Source of the DNA: Guyanagaster necrorhizus
Taxonomy: Eukaryota; Basidiomycota; Agaricomycetes; Agaricales; Physalacriaceae
DNA length: 64,000 nt
Reading direction: 5' to 3'
NCBI RefSeq assembly: GCF_019112545.1
Contig: NW_025064921.1
Location: 124,001-188,000, forward strand
The notes below the pieces were generated by a model, which was not told the DNA's origin, searched no databases, and worked only from the letters and a program-made list of their open reading frames with translations. Position numbers and translations under genes: made by a program. Shown piece after piece: positions 11,021 to 22,754 of this stretch (the stretch's first letter is position 1; each line of letters opens with the position of its first letter).

Positions 11021-13886
11021 GAGGAGAATCGATCTCGTGGGTACGATGAGGGAGCCTTTGATACACACAGGTTAAGTGATGTGCGTACCACCGGGGTCGA
11101 GTCCAATCATGCCGTCGGTCCGCATTCGAGGGATCATTGACCGAGGTCCTATGCATTGTTCTGTTGTCTTTCTTCTTCTTTCGCGTTTTATTTGGAGGGA
11201 TCACACGTTCTTCGTCAATCAATGTCATTAAGTCACACATCAAACCGGGTGCTTGGTTAAAGAACTAGCTTGTTTTGTCTGTCATCACTGTCCGACTCGG
11301 AGTCCGGCTGCTATGCGCCCCTGGCTAGTTCGATACTTACTCATTTACTTCTCTATGTAACGACAGTGCTTGTCCGGGATAGTATCAACACCGATATACG
11401 GTTCTTATCCTTCTCACCATGGGAACAGTGGACTGCGGTCTTTTGAACGAAGAGAAGTCTATATGGTGTATCCTGTTCCCCGCAGGGACACGATACAACA
11501 TCAGGTGATTGACAATGACATATGCGTGGGGCCTGACAACCATTCGGTTCCGAGTACCCGGTGTTGCACCGCAAATCATCTCCATCAAAAAGTGGGAGGA
11601 AGCCAATCAGTGAAATTGAAATTTGACCATGAAGATGAGTCAATTAAAACGCAAGGTGGAGTCCTACTGACAGTGGCTAATTGGAGAGAGTGGCGCCCGT
11701 CAATCGGGGAAGATTCTCTCTGTGACCCACCCGAGCCGTTCGCTACCAGGCTTGGGGTCAAGAGGTGAGGAAGGAAAGCAGTGGCGTTATTCAGATTGTG
11801 GCTGCAAGGTTAAAGTTCATGAGCATAAGGACGAAAGAAGCATCGGAAAAGGGCAGCACTCGGAAGGAAAGGCGACAATTATTAAGGTGGTCTATGAATG
11901 CAGGGTCGAGGCTGGGGAGCCTGATCGCGTAGAAGGAGGAAGGTGGCGCTGCCAGTAAGATTATCCAGAAATAAGCTGGACGAGAGTGAGAGCAAATTTT
12001 CTGATGACGTCATTTCGCGCCACTTGAACTGGAACGGTCGTATCTCACGCTCAAACTACGCTGAAGGGGGTGACAGAATTTTTTTTTCCCTCTCATGCAC
12101 TCCTTTGAGAAGAAGAAAAGTATGTCATCCCGGTTTACATAATTTTCGCAGTATACCTTATGAGCTAACGTCTTGCACATGACGCTCTTGATCTAAACGC
12201 GCTACCTATCTGATTCTGACCCGTCGTAACAACACCAAGTCCGACTCTCCGGGCTGATCATCATCCGAGTCGGTATCTGTAAGCTAATTTTTTCCGACCT
12301 GGGTGCGTGGACGCACAAGTTCCGGGCTACGTCATTAGCTGGCACTCAATATCTTGTAGTCAGTAATGATCCACCATCATTCAGCACACTTTATCCTTTC
12401 CCCCCCTACTCCCCCTCATCCGGAGCCTATTCATGACTCCGCTTTAAATGGAAGTATGGGTATGGATGTAAGTCTACCTGCCATTAGTACCTTCGATCAA
12501 TATAATACCCTCGCTGCCTCTCAAATAGCGGGACCTCGTTTTCCGAGGAGCCATCTTATCAGCACGATCCGCCCAAGAATCGAAATCAACGATTCACATC
12601 TGCATCTTCAATTGGAGCTCGCGTGCATCTGTGGATATAATGCATAAGAGCTTTCCACTCTTCCCTGACACCTCTCTCGGCGACCGCACTGTGACTCATA
12701 TGCCATCTCTGAGGAGAAAACAAGAGAGCTGTCATTATTGACTTAGTGGCTATGTCTCAAACTAACAATGCTTCCACCTACAACAAACGGTGTCACTTGG
12801 TTAACGAGAAACTATTATGTGGCAACGCATTGGATGACTGATCGTAACTAGCGTTTGTACACCAACCGAGAACGCACGGTATCCTTGGCAAGTGCTAGTT
12901 CGAACGTTTGAAATAAAATTACCATCTCAATCATCCCTTCGAACGGGCGCAGTGAGTAAGATTCGCAATAAACTCGGTGTCGTCCAGAAGGGTTCGATTC
13001 AGGAAAGAGGCGGCCGCAGCCAGGAACGGCTATAATGAAATATTGAAAAGCGGAACTGAATGATTGACGTGGTGGTCGTCGTCGAATGCCAGACACCAGG
13101 AAGGCTAAGGCGGGAGATGCCTCGACCTCGACCATTACCTGGTGTCCGTATTTGGCTGATATTGTTGAGGAAAGCAGACAAGAGAGGAGCGGCGTCAATA
13201 GAGTAATCTCTTCAAGGGTTCGCGAACATAAGGACGAAGAGCACAGAAGAGGCTGGCAGGAGTCAAAAATAGGTGCAGTATGCGACAATAATTGATAAAG
13301 GTAGGTCTCGTCTAAGCTTCTGTACCAGCAGGGTAGAGACTACACTTTCACAGATCACACAGATGAATAATGAAGGAAAGAATGGTCAAAAAGCGAAGAG
13401 TTATCAGGATCTATTCTCCCGAGTGCCATCTTTTGCAAATATGCAGCTGGGGCTCGTCCCTTGAAAGAATCCGGGAGAAATCCTGTGACGGGCTGGGGAT
13501 TCCTATACAGGGACAATGCCACAGAGAGAAAGAGAAAAGCAGACAGCATTGAGACTAGCTAGAACTTTCGAATTTTTCTTCTCAAGATGTTCTTTGGCTA
13601 TTCTCAATGAGGCCAGTCTCAAGCCACCTTTCTTGTAGTGGCGCTTTCGATTTCTACCTAGAAATCCATCGTACTCAGATTTGGACAAACTTGAATGTGT
13701 CGTTTAGTTCTTCGAATGGCAATCTGCAATGTCTGAACCTCGCAATTCCCTCATTCAAAATGTCATACATATAACAGCGATTCATCATAATTTAGTTTCA
13801 ACCAAGGCTCAAACAATCACCAATTTCGCCCATTATTTTGCCTCTGGAACGGCCATGTGTTCACTGAGGTCGATATAGCCATCGAT
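11021..13886. other. Intergenic, with a possible zinc-finger relic near 13.0 kb
   Basis: Several 90-146 codon frames overlap on opposite strands without recognisable domains (for example 11370-11768 +, 11353-11643 -). On the minus strand around 12,945-13,035 a short piece reads VPGCGRLFPESN and resembles the PFPGCGREFN part of finger 2 in the two genes to the left. The remaining finger residues are not conserved, so it may be a third, decayed paralogue fragment or chance. The rest shows nothing supportable. Confidence 0.35.
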
Positions 13887-14700
13887 CTAGCGACACATGC
13901 AGCCTTGGGTAGGAAATATATACAGGTTTCCGATTTTAACAAGGCGCGGACGACGCCGATGGGGACGAATATTGACAGGCGCATATGAAGTGTTCACAGC
14001 GGTACACGTTTGAGCAAAGAAATCTAGAACGGTCATGCTCAGGTCCTCGAGCCTGTCAAAATCAAAAGGGGCAAGTTTTCCATCCGCTCTACTGTCCCAA
14101 GTCGCTGCATCATCCATATCTGCATAAATTTGTGTTAATCGGTAAGGTGTTAACTCAGCACAAAACATATCAATCTTGTATATCTTCTTCTCAGGAGAAA
14201 GGAGGGTGAAATACGAAATCTCTGGGAGCTGCTGGTCTTTGACAGTACCATTCTTGAAGACTATGCCAATTATCCCACCAAAAAACTCTGTCTCGAGTTG
14301 ATATCCAAGATCGTAAAATTCCTTCACATCACAACGAGTCGATACCGGATTGCCCCCATGATATCTTTTATTCGTTGCATGGGCTAACCCATGAATGAGT
14401 AATGCCAGAGCAAAGAACGGAAGCCCTGGGGAGCCACGTTCTAAAGCGGAAGTGACATGTGCATCAATGCGAATCTAGACAAGTGGATTACCAGCTGCTT
14501 GTTCATCATATTTGAGTACAGATATAACTGGTGGGATTGAGCCAGTGAGGAATGATAAAAGCTCAGAGCTTTTTTCTTCGAGCGCGGTTCTGTCCTGCGG
14601 TGACATGATCGGAAGGAGTAGATCCCAACATTGGGAAGCGATAATCTTGTCGCGCCGCAACGATAAAAGCAATATAGAGGAAGTCAGGTTCGATAGACAT
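13887..14700 (-). pseudogene. Zincin-like metallopeptidase paralogue with lost catalytic Glu
   Basis: One minus-strand frame is open across this region apart from a single TAG at 14477-14475. It carries LLIHGLAHATNK where the divergent neighbour at 15.4 kb has ATIYHELAHALG, so the HExxH glutamate is replaced by Gly (GGG). Downstream, GYQLETEFFGG parallels the neighbour's GFVVEASLLGG, the probable helix carrying the third zinc ligand Glu. The C-terminus (to ...GCMCR) is diverged. The upstream start was not resolved; homology begins near 14,690. If transcribed, the product should be catalytically dead. The TAG could be a nonsense mutation, or lie in an intron I could not define. Confidence 0.5.
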
Positions 14701-15420
14701 CAAAGATCAGGTTGCTCCAGCATCAAGCAACTTCAGCCTTTCTATAGCCTGTGATGGAACGCAAACAGTTGTAAATAGGCATATGATTACCTAGAAAATT
14801 AGTTCAGGCGAACGGCTTCTATTCGTTTGATTCGCTGCAACATCCTTCGAAGCATGAGAAATTTATACTAGATGCTTCGATAAGACAGAGAAAAATATCA
14901 ACGAACGGCTGTCATTATCATTCTTTCAAGTAATGTTCTCCTGCTTGCCAACTGATAAGCGCTATCGCCATGAGAATGCTATCCAAAAGTGTGTGGTGGC
15001 TCTGTAACCGTTATTTTCAATTGTTCTCTGTAGTCATTTTTGTTAGAAGTGATAACAATAAATAGACTAATCATCACTTATCGATGGTTAGCCACCAACC
15101 GAGACTTGATAGGATTCGAATTACTACAATAGCAGGAAATTTTAGAGGTTTAGTTAGGCTCTCACGATCAAAGACCATATGTTACCTGTAAGTGATATGT
15201 ACGGATTCTTGATAGATTAACTGGTTCTGGAAACTGGGGGCATTCATCTGGATGCATGCCTTCGTGTATTTTCTCTCATGTATCCAGCTGAGTATCGTTC
15301 TGCATGTAAGCAACAGCAACGGAAGAGATGGTATAAATATGCATTATGACATTCACTTAGGCTCATTGCTTCACACCTCTTCTTTCACTGCATCTTATAT
15401 ACACTCTACAAGAAATTCTA
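14701..15420. promoter_or_regulatory. Shared intergenic region of the divergent zincin pair
   Basis: About 700 bp separates the minus-strand zincin relic from the plus-strand paralogue. It is relatively AT-rich with short open frames only. By position it should hold both promoters and the unresolved 5' exons of the left gene. No specific promoter element is identified. Confidence 0.3.
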
Positions 15421-16675
15421 ATGGTTCGACTGTACTCTGAAACTCCACGTGAGTTAGCATCCACTCAGCTATCATGGAGTAAGAAATACTCATTGCACTA
15501 TGATTAGGTTCTCGCTACCAGAGTTTCAACCAATGGAATACTGGTATGAATCCATGCTAAATCATGTTCAATTTTTACTTACCATTCTCTAGACCGCCCA
15601 GTTACTCCTGAAAAAATCAGGCTAGAAACAGCGAAATATACAAATGTGGCACTTCCACACTTCGACAAAGTCTTCGCGCTGATAAAGAAAGGCCTTCAGT
15701 GTGACCAGCCAACAGGAGGAGAGCCCATATCGAATAAACACGAAGACTATATGAGGCAACATTACATTTCCGTTCTGCGAAACAAGATTATTATCCCGCC
15801 TTTAGATCCCAAAGATATTCCAAAGGGAGAGCGACTCGGCCTCAAAAAATATTTCATAGACCATTTCCCCAATATTTATCTTGGCGCTGACCCAAACTCT
15901 TTTGATATTGGGACTGCCGGTGAGGTCTTCCGCATCGAATGATATGGAAACACAATCTTCCTGAATTGTCACTTGGTGTATGCTACAGAAGAAGCGATGG
16001 CCAAGGCGGAGAAGGCGCTAGGTGAATCTCGTTCACTGCCGGATGTGAACATGGCTCCTGTTATCATGCTAGTGGCTACGATCTACCATGAACTGGCACA
16101 TGCACTCGGATCCTATCTGCATCCCAATGACTGGACCCATCGAACCCCAGAAGATACTATGAACTACGGCAGATACCATATCCTTAACAAAGGAGGTGAA
16201 GTAGGTTTCGTTGTCGAGGCATCTCTTTTGGGGGGATTGCTCAGACCTGGTTTCAATGCATCAGCAGACTCTGAGGAGGCACTCCAGTTTACAAATATAG
16301 CCTGGCTGACCCTCAAGCGCGCATCTGACCACGGAACTACTAACACCATCAGGAATTCAACGGGGTATGTTCTCGGTACGTGTGGCCTCAAATCCGCTCT
16401 GTATTTATGACGAAGTTCATGCTTAATTCTCAGAATACGGTACAGGACCATTGACCTCGCTCGTAGAAGGGCAAGGATTCTTCAACCCAAACCCATTTAA
16501 TGACAAAGGGGAGATAGGAGAGTCAGAAGCCACTGACGGCGTGCTCAGAATTGTGGATATGACAGTTGTTGATATGCAAGAGACACCGCCTGATCTTAGT
16601 GAGAGGGGAGAAGATGTCGAGAAGAATACATGCCAGGATGCATTGAAGTCACTCCATCCTGTACGACGCCTTTGA
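15421..16675 (+). pseudogene. Zincin-like metallopeptidase (HELAH), interrupted by TGA
   Basis: Exons 15421-15448, 15593-16375 and 16434-16675 total 1053 nt and stay in frame (350 sense-length codons) except for one TGA at 15940-15942 (codon 126). The protein has a classical zinc-binding helix IYHELAHALG at about 16085-16115. A GGEVGFVVEASLLGG helix about 35 residues later could supply a gluzincin-type third ligand. No signal peptide is evident. The TGA lies in RIE*YGNTIF; a CGA or TGG origin by one transition is likely. The first exon is an inference from splice phase. I cannot assign a named peptidase family. A spliced-out stop is possible but the local GT/AG sites are poor. Confidence 0.55.
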
Positions 16676-17051
16676 GTGTTTCGTGTGCTTGGAAAGACCA
16701 GTGTGGTGAAGTTGGTGCCGTAGATTTACAGCGTTTTATTTTATACCTTTGTTTGGATGTGGATCAATATATCATGTAGGTTGCTGAAACAAAAGTCATT
16801 ACCGATACTAGACGAAGCTCAGATATTTGACAGTGTGAATGTCCCCCTATGAATTTCAACAGGAATATGTTTCATTGGATCACAAGCTGATACTTGATTT
16901 TCAGATTCTCTACTTATTTATACCATAACTACGTGTAAGTCCCACCTTTCATAAGTCGCAATATGGTGCATTTGTCATTGAACTACTGCCTAAAGTAACA
17001 TGATGATCTATTGCCAATTGCCTTGTTGTTAGATGGGGCCTTCTGAGAGGG
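16676..17051. other. Intergenic between zincin gene and F-box relic
   Basis: About 375 bp, AT-rich, with no open frame worth calling. It probably contains the 3' end of the zincin transcript and upstream sequence of the F-box locus. Confidence 0.4.
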
Positions 17052-17945
17052 ATGGTTTTCAAGCGATTACAACCCTTCTGTAAGTGTATTCCTCTAAGTT
17101 TCTATTTGACAGAGGTGCCCCTTCCCCCTGGTCTCCCTCCGTCTCGAATTATTGAGCTCCTCCCCTGCAATGACGCCCCTCTCGATCCAGAAGTTGCCAT
17201 ACTTGAGGCTATTGTTTGTAGGAGTAACATCCATCTCTCCATTCTACAATAGCCATTTCCGTTACAAGAAATACCCTCCAGGCACTCCTCTAGGAGTAGT
17301 TCTCGTAAAAAAACGTGTTTCAGACACGGAAATCCTTAATCCTGTTTGAATCCTACCAGCAGATGTGTTCATGGAAATTTTTTCCATGTGCATCCACCAC
17401 CACAATCAGATCGACACACCTACAGGCGCTTTCGACTCGCTTAGTCCCAAGGCAATGCCATGGATTTTATCCCAGGTCTGCACGATTTGGAAAAGGAGTG
17501 CATTGGAGAGAGCTAAATTATGGTCTTACATCGAGCTGGAGATGAACAAATATGTGAACCATATGAAATCCGTCATCTGTTTGGGTATTCTACTGGCAAG
17601 AACAAGGGAGCATCCACTCACCATTGGTATTATAGTGAACTCTGACATCTGTGACTATCCAGTTCTTGCCATGATTCTGTCCACATCGACCTGATGGACT
17701 GAGCTCTGTATCGCAGCACCAATACATGCCTTCCTACCCTTCAGTAATATGTCCCATTCCCTACCTATCTTGAAGGTGTTATCCAATGACATTCTCAATT
17801 TTTTGATACATACCCTGTAGTGTCCCATATTATCAATGGATTCAGGCATGTATCCAGCCTTTGCTCACTGAGCCTTGTGCAGGCTACCACAGGCCTATCA
17901 GCTTCTTGAACTCATTCACTTTACCAGTGGAAGAAATCTGAAAAT
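17052..17945 (+). pseudogene. F-box protein pseudogene with TGA stops
   Basis: The frame reads a typical agaric F-box layout. First is a LPPSRIIELL...APLDPEVAILEAIV lead segment. The F-box follows, ILPADVFMEIFSMCI (about 17,350-17,395), then a WILSQVCTIWKRSAL / AKLWSYIELE block. Two in-frame TGA codons interrupt it: 17347-17349, directly before ILPADVF where relatives usually have Arg, and about 17692-17694, in STST*WTEL where Arg-Trp is usual. Both fit a single C-to-T change at a CGA codon. The 3' part fades into CpG-free sequence. F-box proteins act as SCF ubiquitin-ligase adaptors; this copy should not make a full product. Confidence 0.6.
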
Positions 17946-18614
17946 TACATGCAGTCATGATGCCAGTGCATGTTGCTTTACTCTTGCATTGGGATGGAGC
18001 AAAATTGGTGGAATCTGCATGCTAGAGCCCTTCATAAGGCATTGACCTCAAATTTCTATGATTGGACATACATGTTTAAGAAACCTCAGCATTGTTGAAT
18101 GGCTTTCCATTTTAATTCTGGAAACAATCATGGCACTCATATCCCATCTTCATCTTCCTGCTCTACAGAATTAACACTGACATTCAAAAGAGCAGGTATC
18201 ATTTTGAAAATAGTACCTTCTTTGAGGGAATTCAAGATTCACTCTCTCCAGCTTATCACAGAAGGTAGAACATTGGCTAAAATTATAAGACACTGGAACT
18301 CATGAGCCTTACTCTTGTGATATGGTTTGAAGCAGCTGATTGTTTCTGTACCATGTGGAAGTCCACTATGATATTGTTATGTTTGAGTTAATTTTCTGTC
18401 TACATACCATTTCACTTGTGGGCTCCCAGAGAAACAATGATGTGATCATTGTGATGGAAAAAGCACAGTGTCTTAAAGCAGGAAGAGATGGGTCACACTT
18501 AAAAAAGATCTACTTAAATATGGATGCTCAGACTTTCACAAGAAATATGAAGCATGAGAGTGAATTGATCCAAGTAGGTCTAAAGGCCTTTTTAGCTTCA
18601 TAGACTTCATATTA
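17946..18614. repeat. CpG-free degraded sequence left of the DNA transposon
   Basis: From here to about 43.65 kb CG dinucleotides are nearly absent outside element B. This stretch may contain the eroded 3' end of the F-box pseudogene (for example a frame with FPF*FWKQSWHSYP near 18,100). It has no intact frame, and an 87-codon frame at 18340-18603 has no recognisable domain. Confidence 0.4.
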
Positions 18615-21209
18615 CAGCCAACTCTCTTATGAACCATACCTCCCATAACCCATACTCCCCCATACCCCATAGATTTTTGGATCCACTGACCTCATTCACA
18701 GGAAAATTGATGCCATAAACCCATACTTCATATTCCATAGCTTTTTTCAAGAATCCCCTCTCTGGTATCCTATAGATACTTAGTCATTGTGCTGACAGTA
18801 GCATCTAGTGATGTCAATTTAAGAGAGCCAAATAGTTGCTATGTTGGGGCTGTTGTTAGAGAAATGTAAAAACTCTTATGTGCCATTATCAACTCCCTCT
18901 ACTGCCCTTTCTGTTGTGCTAGAAGTCCTAGTATGACATTTCCAACCATTCATGAATTGAAAAAAGCCATCCAAATCTGCAAAGATGAAACTGAGGCAAA
19001 ATGAACAAGTATTCTTGCTAGGCTCACTGAAAAGAGATCAGTCTCAGAAGAAGAAGTGTGGTTAGATGAAGCAGGAAATTTTGTTGATGAGGACATCATC
19101 AAGAAGCTCAAGTCAGCATCAGATTTTGCAGCTGCATTCAAGAATTTCAATATGAGCCAGAGGCATGCATACAACTGACTTGAGAGTCAAATCAAAAATT
19201 TTAATAAGCCATCTCTGAAGAGAAAAAGTAAGCCATGCTCTAACTGTTGAGCAGCATGCATTGATTCTTTATCATGCAGCACTGGAAAGGCATGTAGAGC
19301 ATCACAGTAATGGTGGGAAAGCACAAGCCAAAAAAAGGAAAGAAGGATCTACTGTGACTAGTGAGCAGCATGGCAAGCTTGCAACCCTGCAGCAGTGCAT
19401 TAAGATTCTTGACTAGTATCTTGCCAATGAAAGAAATCAATCCAAGATGGCAAGGCATTTCAATGCCAAATATCTGCATCTTAAAATCAAACAGCCACTT
19501 ATCAGTGCATGAGTGAAAGCAGAAGACAAGTAGAGGGAGGAGCACAAAAAGAGTGGGGTAAATGGCCATCAAGTGAAGTGCATGCATTAAACTCAGCACC
19601 CAGAGATAACTGAGATGATGGATTTATAGGTCACAAAAGCAATGGCAGATAGTATCTTGCTGAATGATGAAGTCTTGTGTGAAAAGTAGACAACATTTGC
19701 AGATCTGAAGGGGGTACCAGAGGATGAGAGACTAGGCTTGAGCTCTGGATGGCTGTTAAAATTCAAGAAGCAGACCAATTTAAAGGAATTCAAGTGACAT
19801 GGTGAAACTGGATCTGCTGATCTCACTGAGATAGATGTAGAATAAGAGCACATTAAGACAATCCTAGCTAAATACAAGCTCTGCAATATTTATAACATGG
19901 ATGAAACAGGCTTGTTCTATAGGTAAGTGCACTGGCTTTGCAAAAATATCTGACTGAAACAAAACACAGTATGCCTTCTGATCATGGCCTTGCTGACAAA
20001 AAGCATTCCAGTGTCAAGAGAAGCAAAGTTTGCTTGACATATGCATTTACTGTAAATGCCAATGGCTCTGACAAGAAAGAGCCTTTCATCATCAGAAAAG
20101 CCTATAAACCTCATCCTTTTCAAAAGAAGTCAGACATGCAGCTGGGCTTCTACTACTGTAATAATGCAAAAGTCTGAATGACAATAGCTCTTTATAAGGA
20201 ATAGATATTGGAATGGGATGCAGAGCTATAGATGAACAAAAGAAATATCTTGCTGTTACAAGACAATTTCTCAGCACACATTGTTCCTGAAGATGATCTG
20301 CAGTGCATAACTGTTGAGAATTTCAAGTCTAACATGATCTTGCATATCCAGCCACTTGATGCTGGCATCATTCACTGCTTTAAAGCCTATTACTGATGAA
20401 GCTACATCTGGCAGGCTTTTGATTGCTATGATAGTGATATCTCTCCTGCTGGAATCTATGATATCAATCAACTCAAGGTTATGTGGCTTGCTGATGCCAC
20501 ATGTAAATCAGTGGATACTTTCACAATAAAGCACTGTTAGCAGAAAGCTGAAATCTTACCTGATACTTCTCTTGCTCCTATTGTGTCAATATCAATTCCT
20601 ATTACTTTGCTTGGTCAGAATTCTATCACAGACATAGAAAAGCAGCTGGAGGAATTCCTCAATGATCTCCAAGACACAGATGTATTGCAATGCTATAATT
20701 ATATGGATATCAAATCCTTGCTGAATCTAAAGATAGAGAACATAGACATGGAAGAGATAACAGACAAAGATATCTTTGATGCAGTGATAGCATCACAGAG
20801 TGCAGAAGAAGGCATGGATGAGAATGGATTCAGAGATGATGTTGATGGTGATGATGATTCAGTGTTAGAATCTCATCCTAAGTAGCATAAGGCTCTTTGA
20901 GCTATCAGAACTCTTCAAAAGTACATTGAGATCATGAATGATCCATTTGCTTGGAACTTGGAAAGTATCTTGACTTTGTTTAGATAAAAAAAAGACTTGA
21001 TGAGGCTAATTCACTTCAGGACAGCCAGATTATAAGCTACTTCACTTTTAAATAGCAAGCAAGTTATATTATAGGCCTATTAACAAAATATAAGCCTCTA
21101 TGGGGGCCTTGAAGTTGATCTATAATATCCTCTCTCCAACCTCATACTCTCTCATATCTTATAGCTCTGAGAGTCCACTGACCACTATGAGTTATTAGAG
21201 AGTTGACTG
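18615..21209 (+). mobile_element. pogo/Tigger-type DNA transposon relic (CENP-B HTH + DDE_1)
   Basis: The element starts CAGCCAACTCTCTTATGAAC and ends GTTATTAGAGAGTTGACTG, imperfect terminal inverted repeats. It is flanked on both sides by TA (18613-18614, 21210-21211), the target duplication of the Tc1/mariner-pogo superfamily. Inside, translated pieces show the CENP-B-type DNA-binding part (NQSKMARHFN, KIKQPLIS), then TQHPEITEMMDL and ADLKGVPEDERL. The DDE region has three acidic landmarks: YNMDETGLFY, LLLQDNFSAH and HIQPLDAGIIHCFKAYY. Several stops and no CpGs make it inactive. Confidence 0.85.
18960..20885 (+). pseudogene. pogo-like transposase, multiply interrupted
   Basis: This is the decayed coding region of the transposon. 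The order of motifs is normal: HTH at about 19,220-19,560, then the linker with PEDERLGLSSGWLLKFK. The catalytic core follows, with MDETG near 19,900, QDNFSAH near 20,260 and QPLDAGII near 20,350. An acidic C-terminal tail (DIFDAVIASQSAEEGMDENG...) has remained open from 20583 to 20885. Stops include TGA, TAG and TAA codons, so it is older than element B. A short intron may have existed after MDETGLFYR (GTAAGT at 19,922). Confidence 0.8.
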
Positions 21210-21211
21210 TA

Positions 21212-22232
21212 GGTGTTTATGCTATTTTTGGTGTCAATTATCACAAGCACCACACTTGCTAGACTTGCCATCAGGATTGGTAACTATTGTGCTGTGCATT
21301 ATACCAGAAAGTTGTAAAATGTCTTATAAGAATAGATTAATAATAGTAATATAATAAGACACTCATATTGTCTAAATAAGTGACCTCTGACCAAATTTCC
21401 AGCAAATATGAGCTGGTGAATCAAATTAGATCCAGTGGCTTATAAGGTGACTTAGAATATATCTTAAAAGTAGAGCAACTAATGTAGATATTTTTGCACT
21501 GGAGAGACTTATATTAAATAGTGAAAAAATCTAAAACAAAGAAGGATATTATTTATAATAATGAACAACAATAAGATTGTATTAGCACAACTGAAAACAC
21601 TTAATTGAGAGATAGAGAGTATGTGATACAATACAAAACTGAGATATTCCAGCTGTCTAGCCATGTATTGATGCTAATACTGAAAAGAGAAGTGATATAA
21701 CATGCAGTCAGGATCAGACAAGATAGTAGACCTGTACCAAGCAACAGGATGGAAAGAGGTGTGACCATAGAGGCAGTGTCAATAGTCCAGACCATGTCAA
21801 GTCTATTGTGACACTATTCTTGTGATCTTGGAGTTAGCAGCTTATTCTAATGTAGAGAGACAATAATGCACCACTGTTACTATTATTGTTCTAGCATTAT
21901 CATTGTTCTGCCATTGTACATACATCATTTTGCTGTCATTATTGCTGCTGCCACTATCACCATAGTTGTTGCTGTTGCTGCTGCTGCTGCTATTACTGCT
22001 ATTGTCATTGTCATTGTTGTTATTATTGCCACTCCTGCCATTGTCATTATTATGAACTGCTACTATCATTATTATCACTGCCAGTATTGTTCTTGTTGTT
22101 GATGGTGTTGTTGTCTGAGTCTTTTTATCATTGTTGAAAGCACTATGTGATAAGTGTAAGGAGGCAATAGAGATAGTGCACAGAAGTCTGAGTGAAACAA
22201 TCATTTCATATCTGTCTGCATCAGGTATGACT
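21212..22232. other. AT-rich spacer with trinucleotide-like tract
   Basis: No gene is visible. At about 21,865-22,130 a long imperfect run of ATT/GTT/CTG/CCATT-type triplets codes for low-complexity Ile/Val/Ala on one strand and Asn/Ser on the other. The flanks are CpG-free. Confidence 0.6.
21865..22130. repeat. Imperfect trinucleotide microsatellite
   Basis: The tract is made of degenerate TTG/CTG/ATT/GTC triplets, for example TTGCTGTTGCTGCTGCTGCT near 21,970. Periodicity of three is obvious but interrupted throughout, so it is old. The 120- and 78-codon open frames across it are by-products of the repeat. Confidence 0.7.
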
Positions 22233-22754
22233 TGTTATGATTTTTCTTATTTTTCTTTCCTTTCTTCTTGATTTATTTGGGATTGACCCCTATTTCTGCT
22301 TAGTCAGAGTGCCTAAATCCAGTGCTTAAGATCATGGGAACAAGCATTGCCCCAATCCTGGTTGCTGCTGTGAAGTCACGCAACAGCACAATAACAGAGA
22401 AGTCTCTCTTATCTTTGCACAGCAGTAACAGCAGTAACAGCACAACAGCAGGACAATACTTTTTGAAGGTATCTAGATGATGCTGAACAAATGCTACACA
22501 GCACCAGCAAAGACAATTAGATAGTTATATTTATAGAATGATAAGGAATTAGTATTTAAGTAGCATAGCTCTTGCTGTAGTAACTCTAGCTTCAAGCTAA
22601 AGTTTATTCTTCACCATCTACTCTCAAGCAACTTGCAACTGCCTTGATCACACAACTCTGATAGTGCATCAGTGAACTCTAACAGTATAACCTGAGGTGC
22701 AAGGTTCTGTTAGTTTATCACATGCTATTGGTCACATGGAATTTGGGCTTAACA
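22233..22754 (+). repeat. 5' LTR of element A
   Basis: Begins TGTTATG and ends GCTTAACA, 522 bp. It has a TATA-like TATTTAAG and a CTAGCTTCAAGCTAAAG block at the position where element B has its presumed transcript start. It contains the short tandem AACAGCAGTAACAGCAG. It differs from the 3' LTR at roughly 15 sites, nearly all transitions and mostly in the first 150 bp. Confidence 0.9.

Noticed and set aside
21842..22204. 120-codon Asn/Ser-rich frame
   Set aside because: Created by the trinucleotide-like tract; low complexity on both strands.
22380..22470. Possible CRISPR-like or regulatory repeat in the element A LTR
   Set aside because: The repeated CAGTAACAG is a short tandem duplication inside an LTR, present in both LTRs; a eukaryotic locus would not carry CRISPR arrays.
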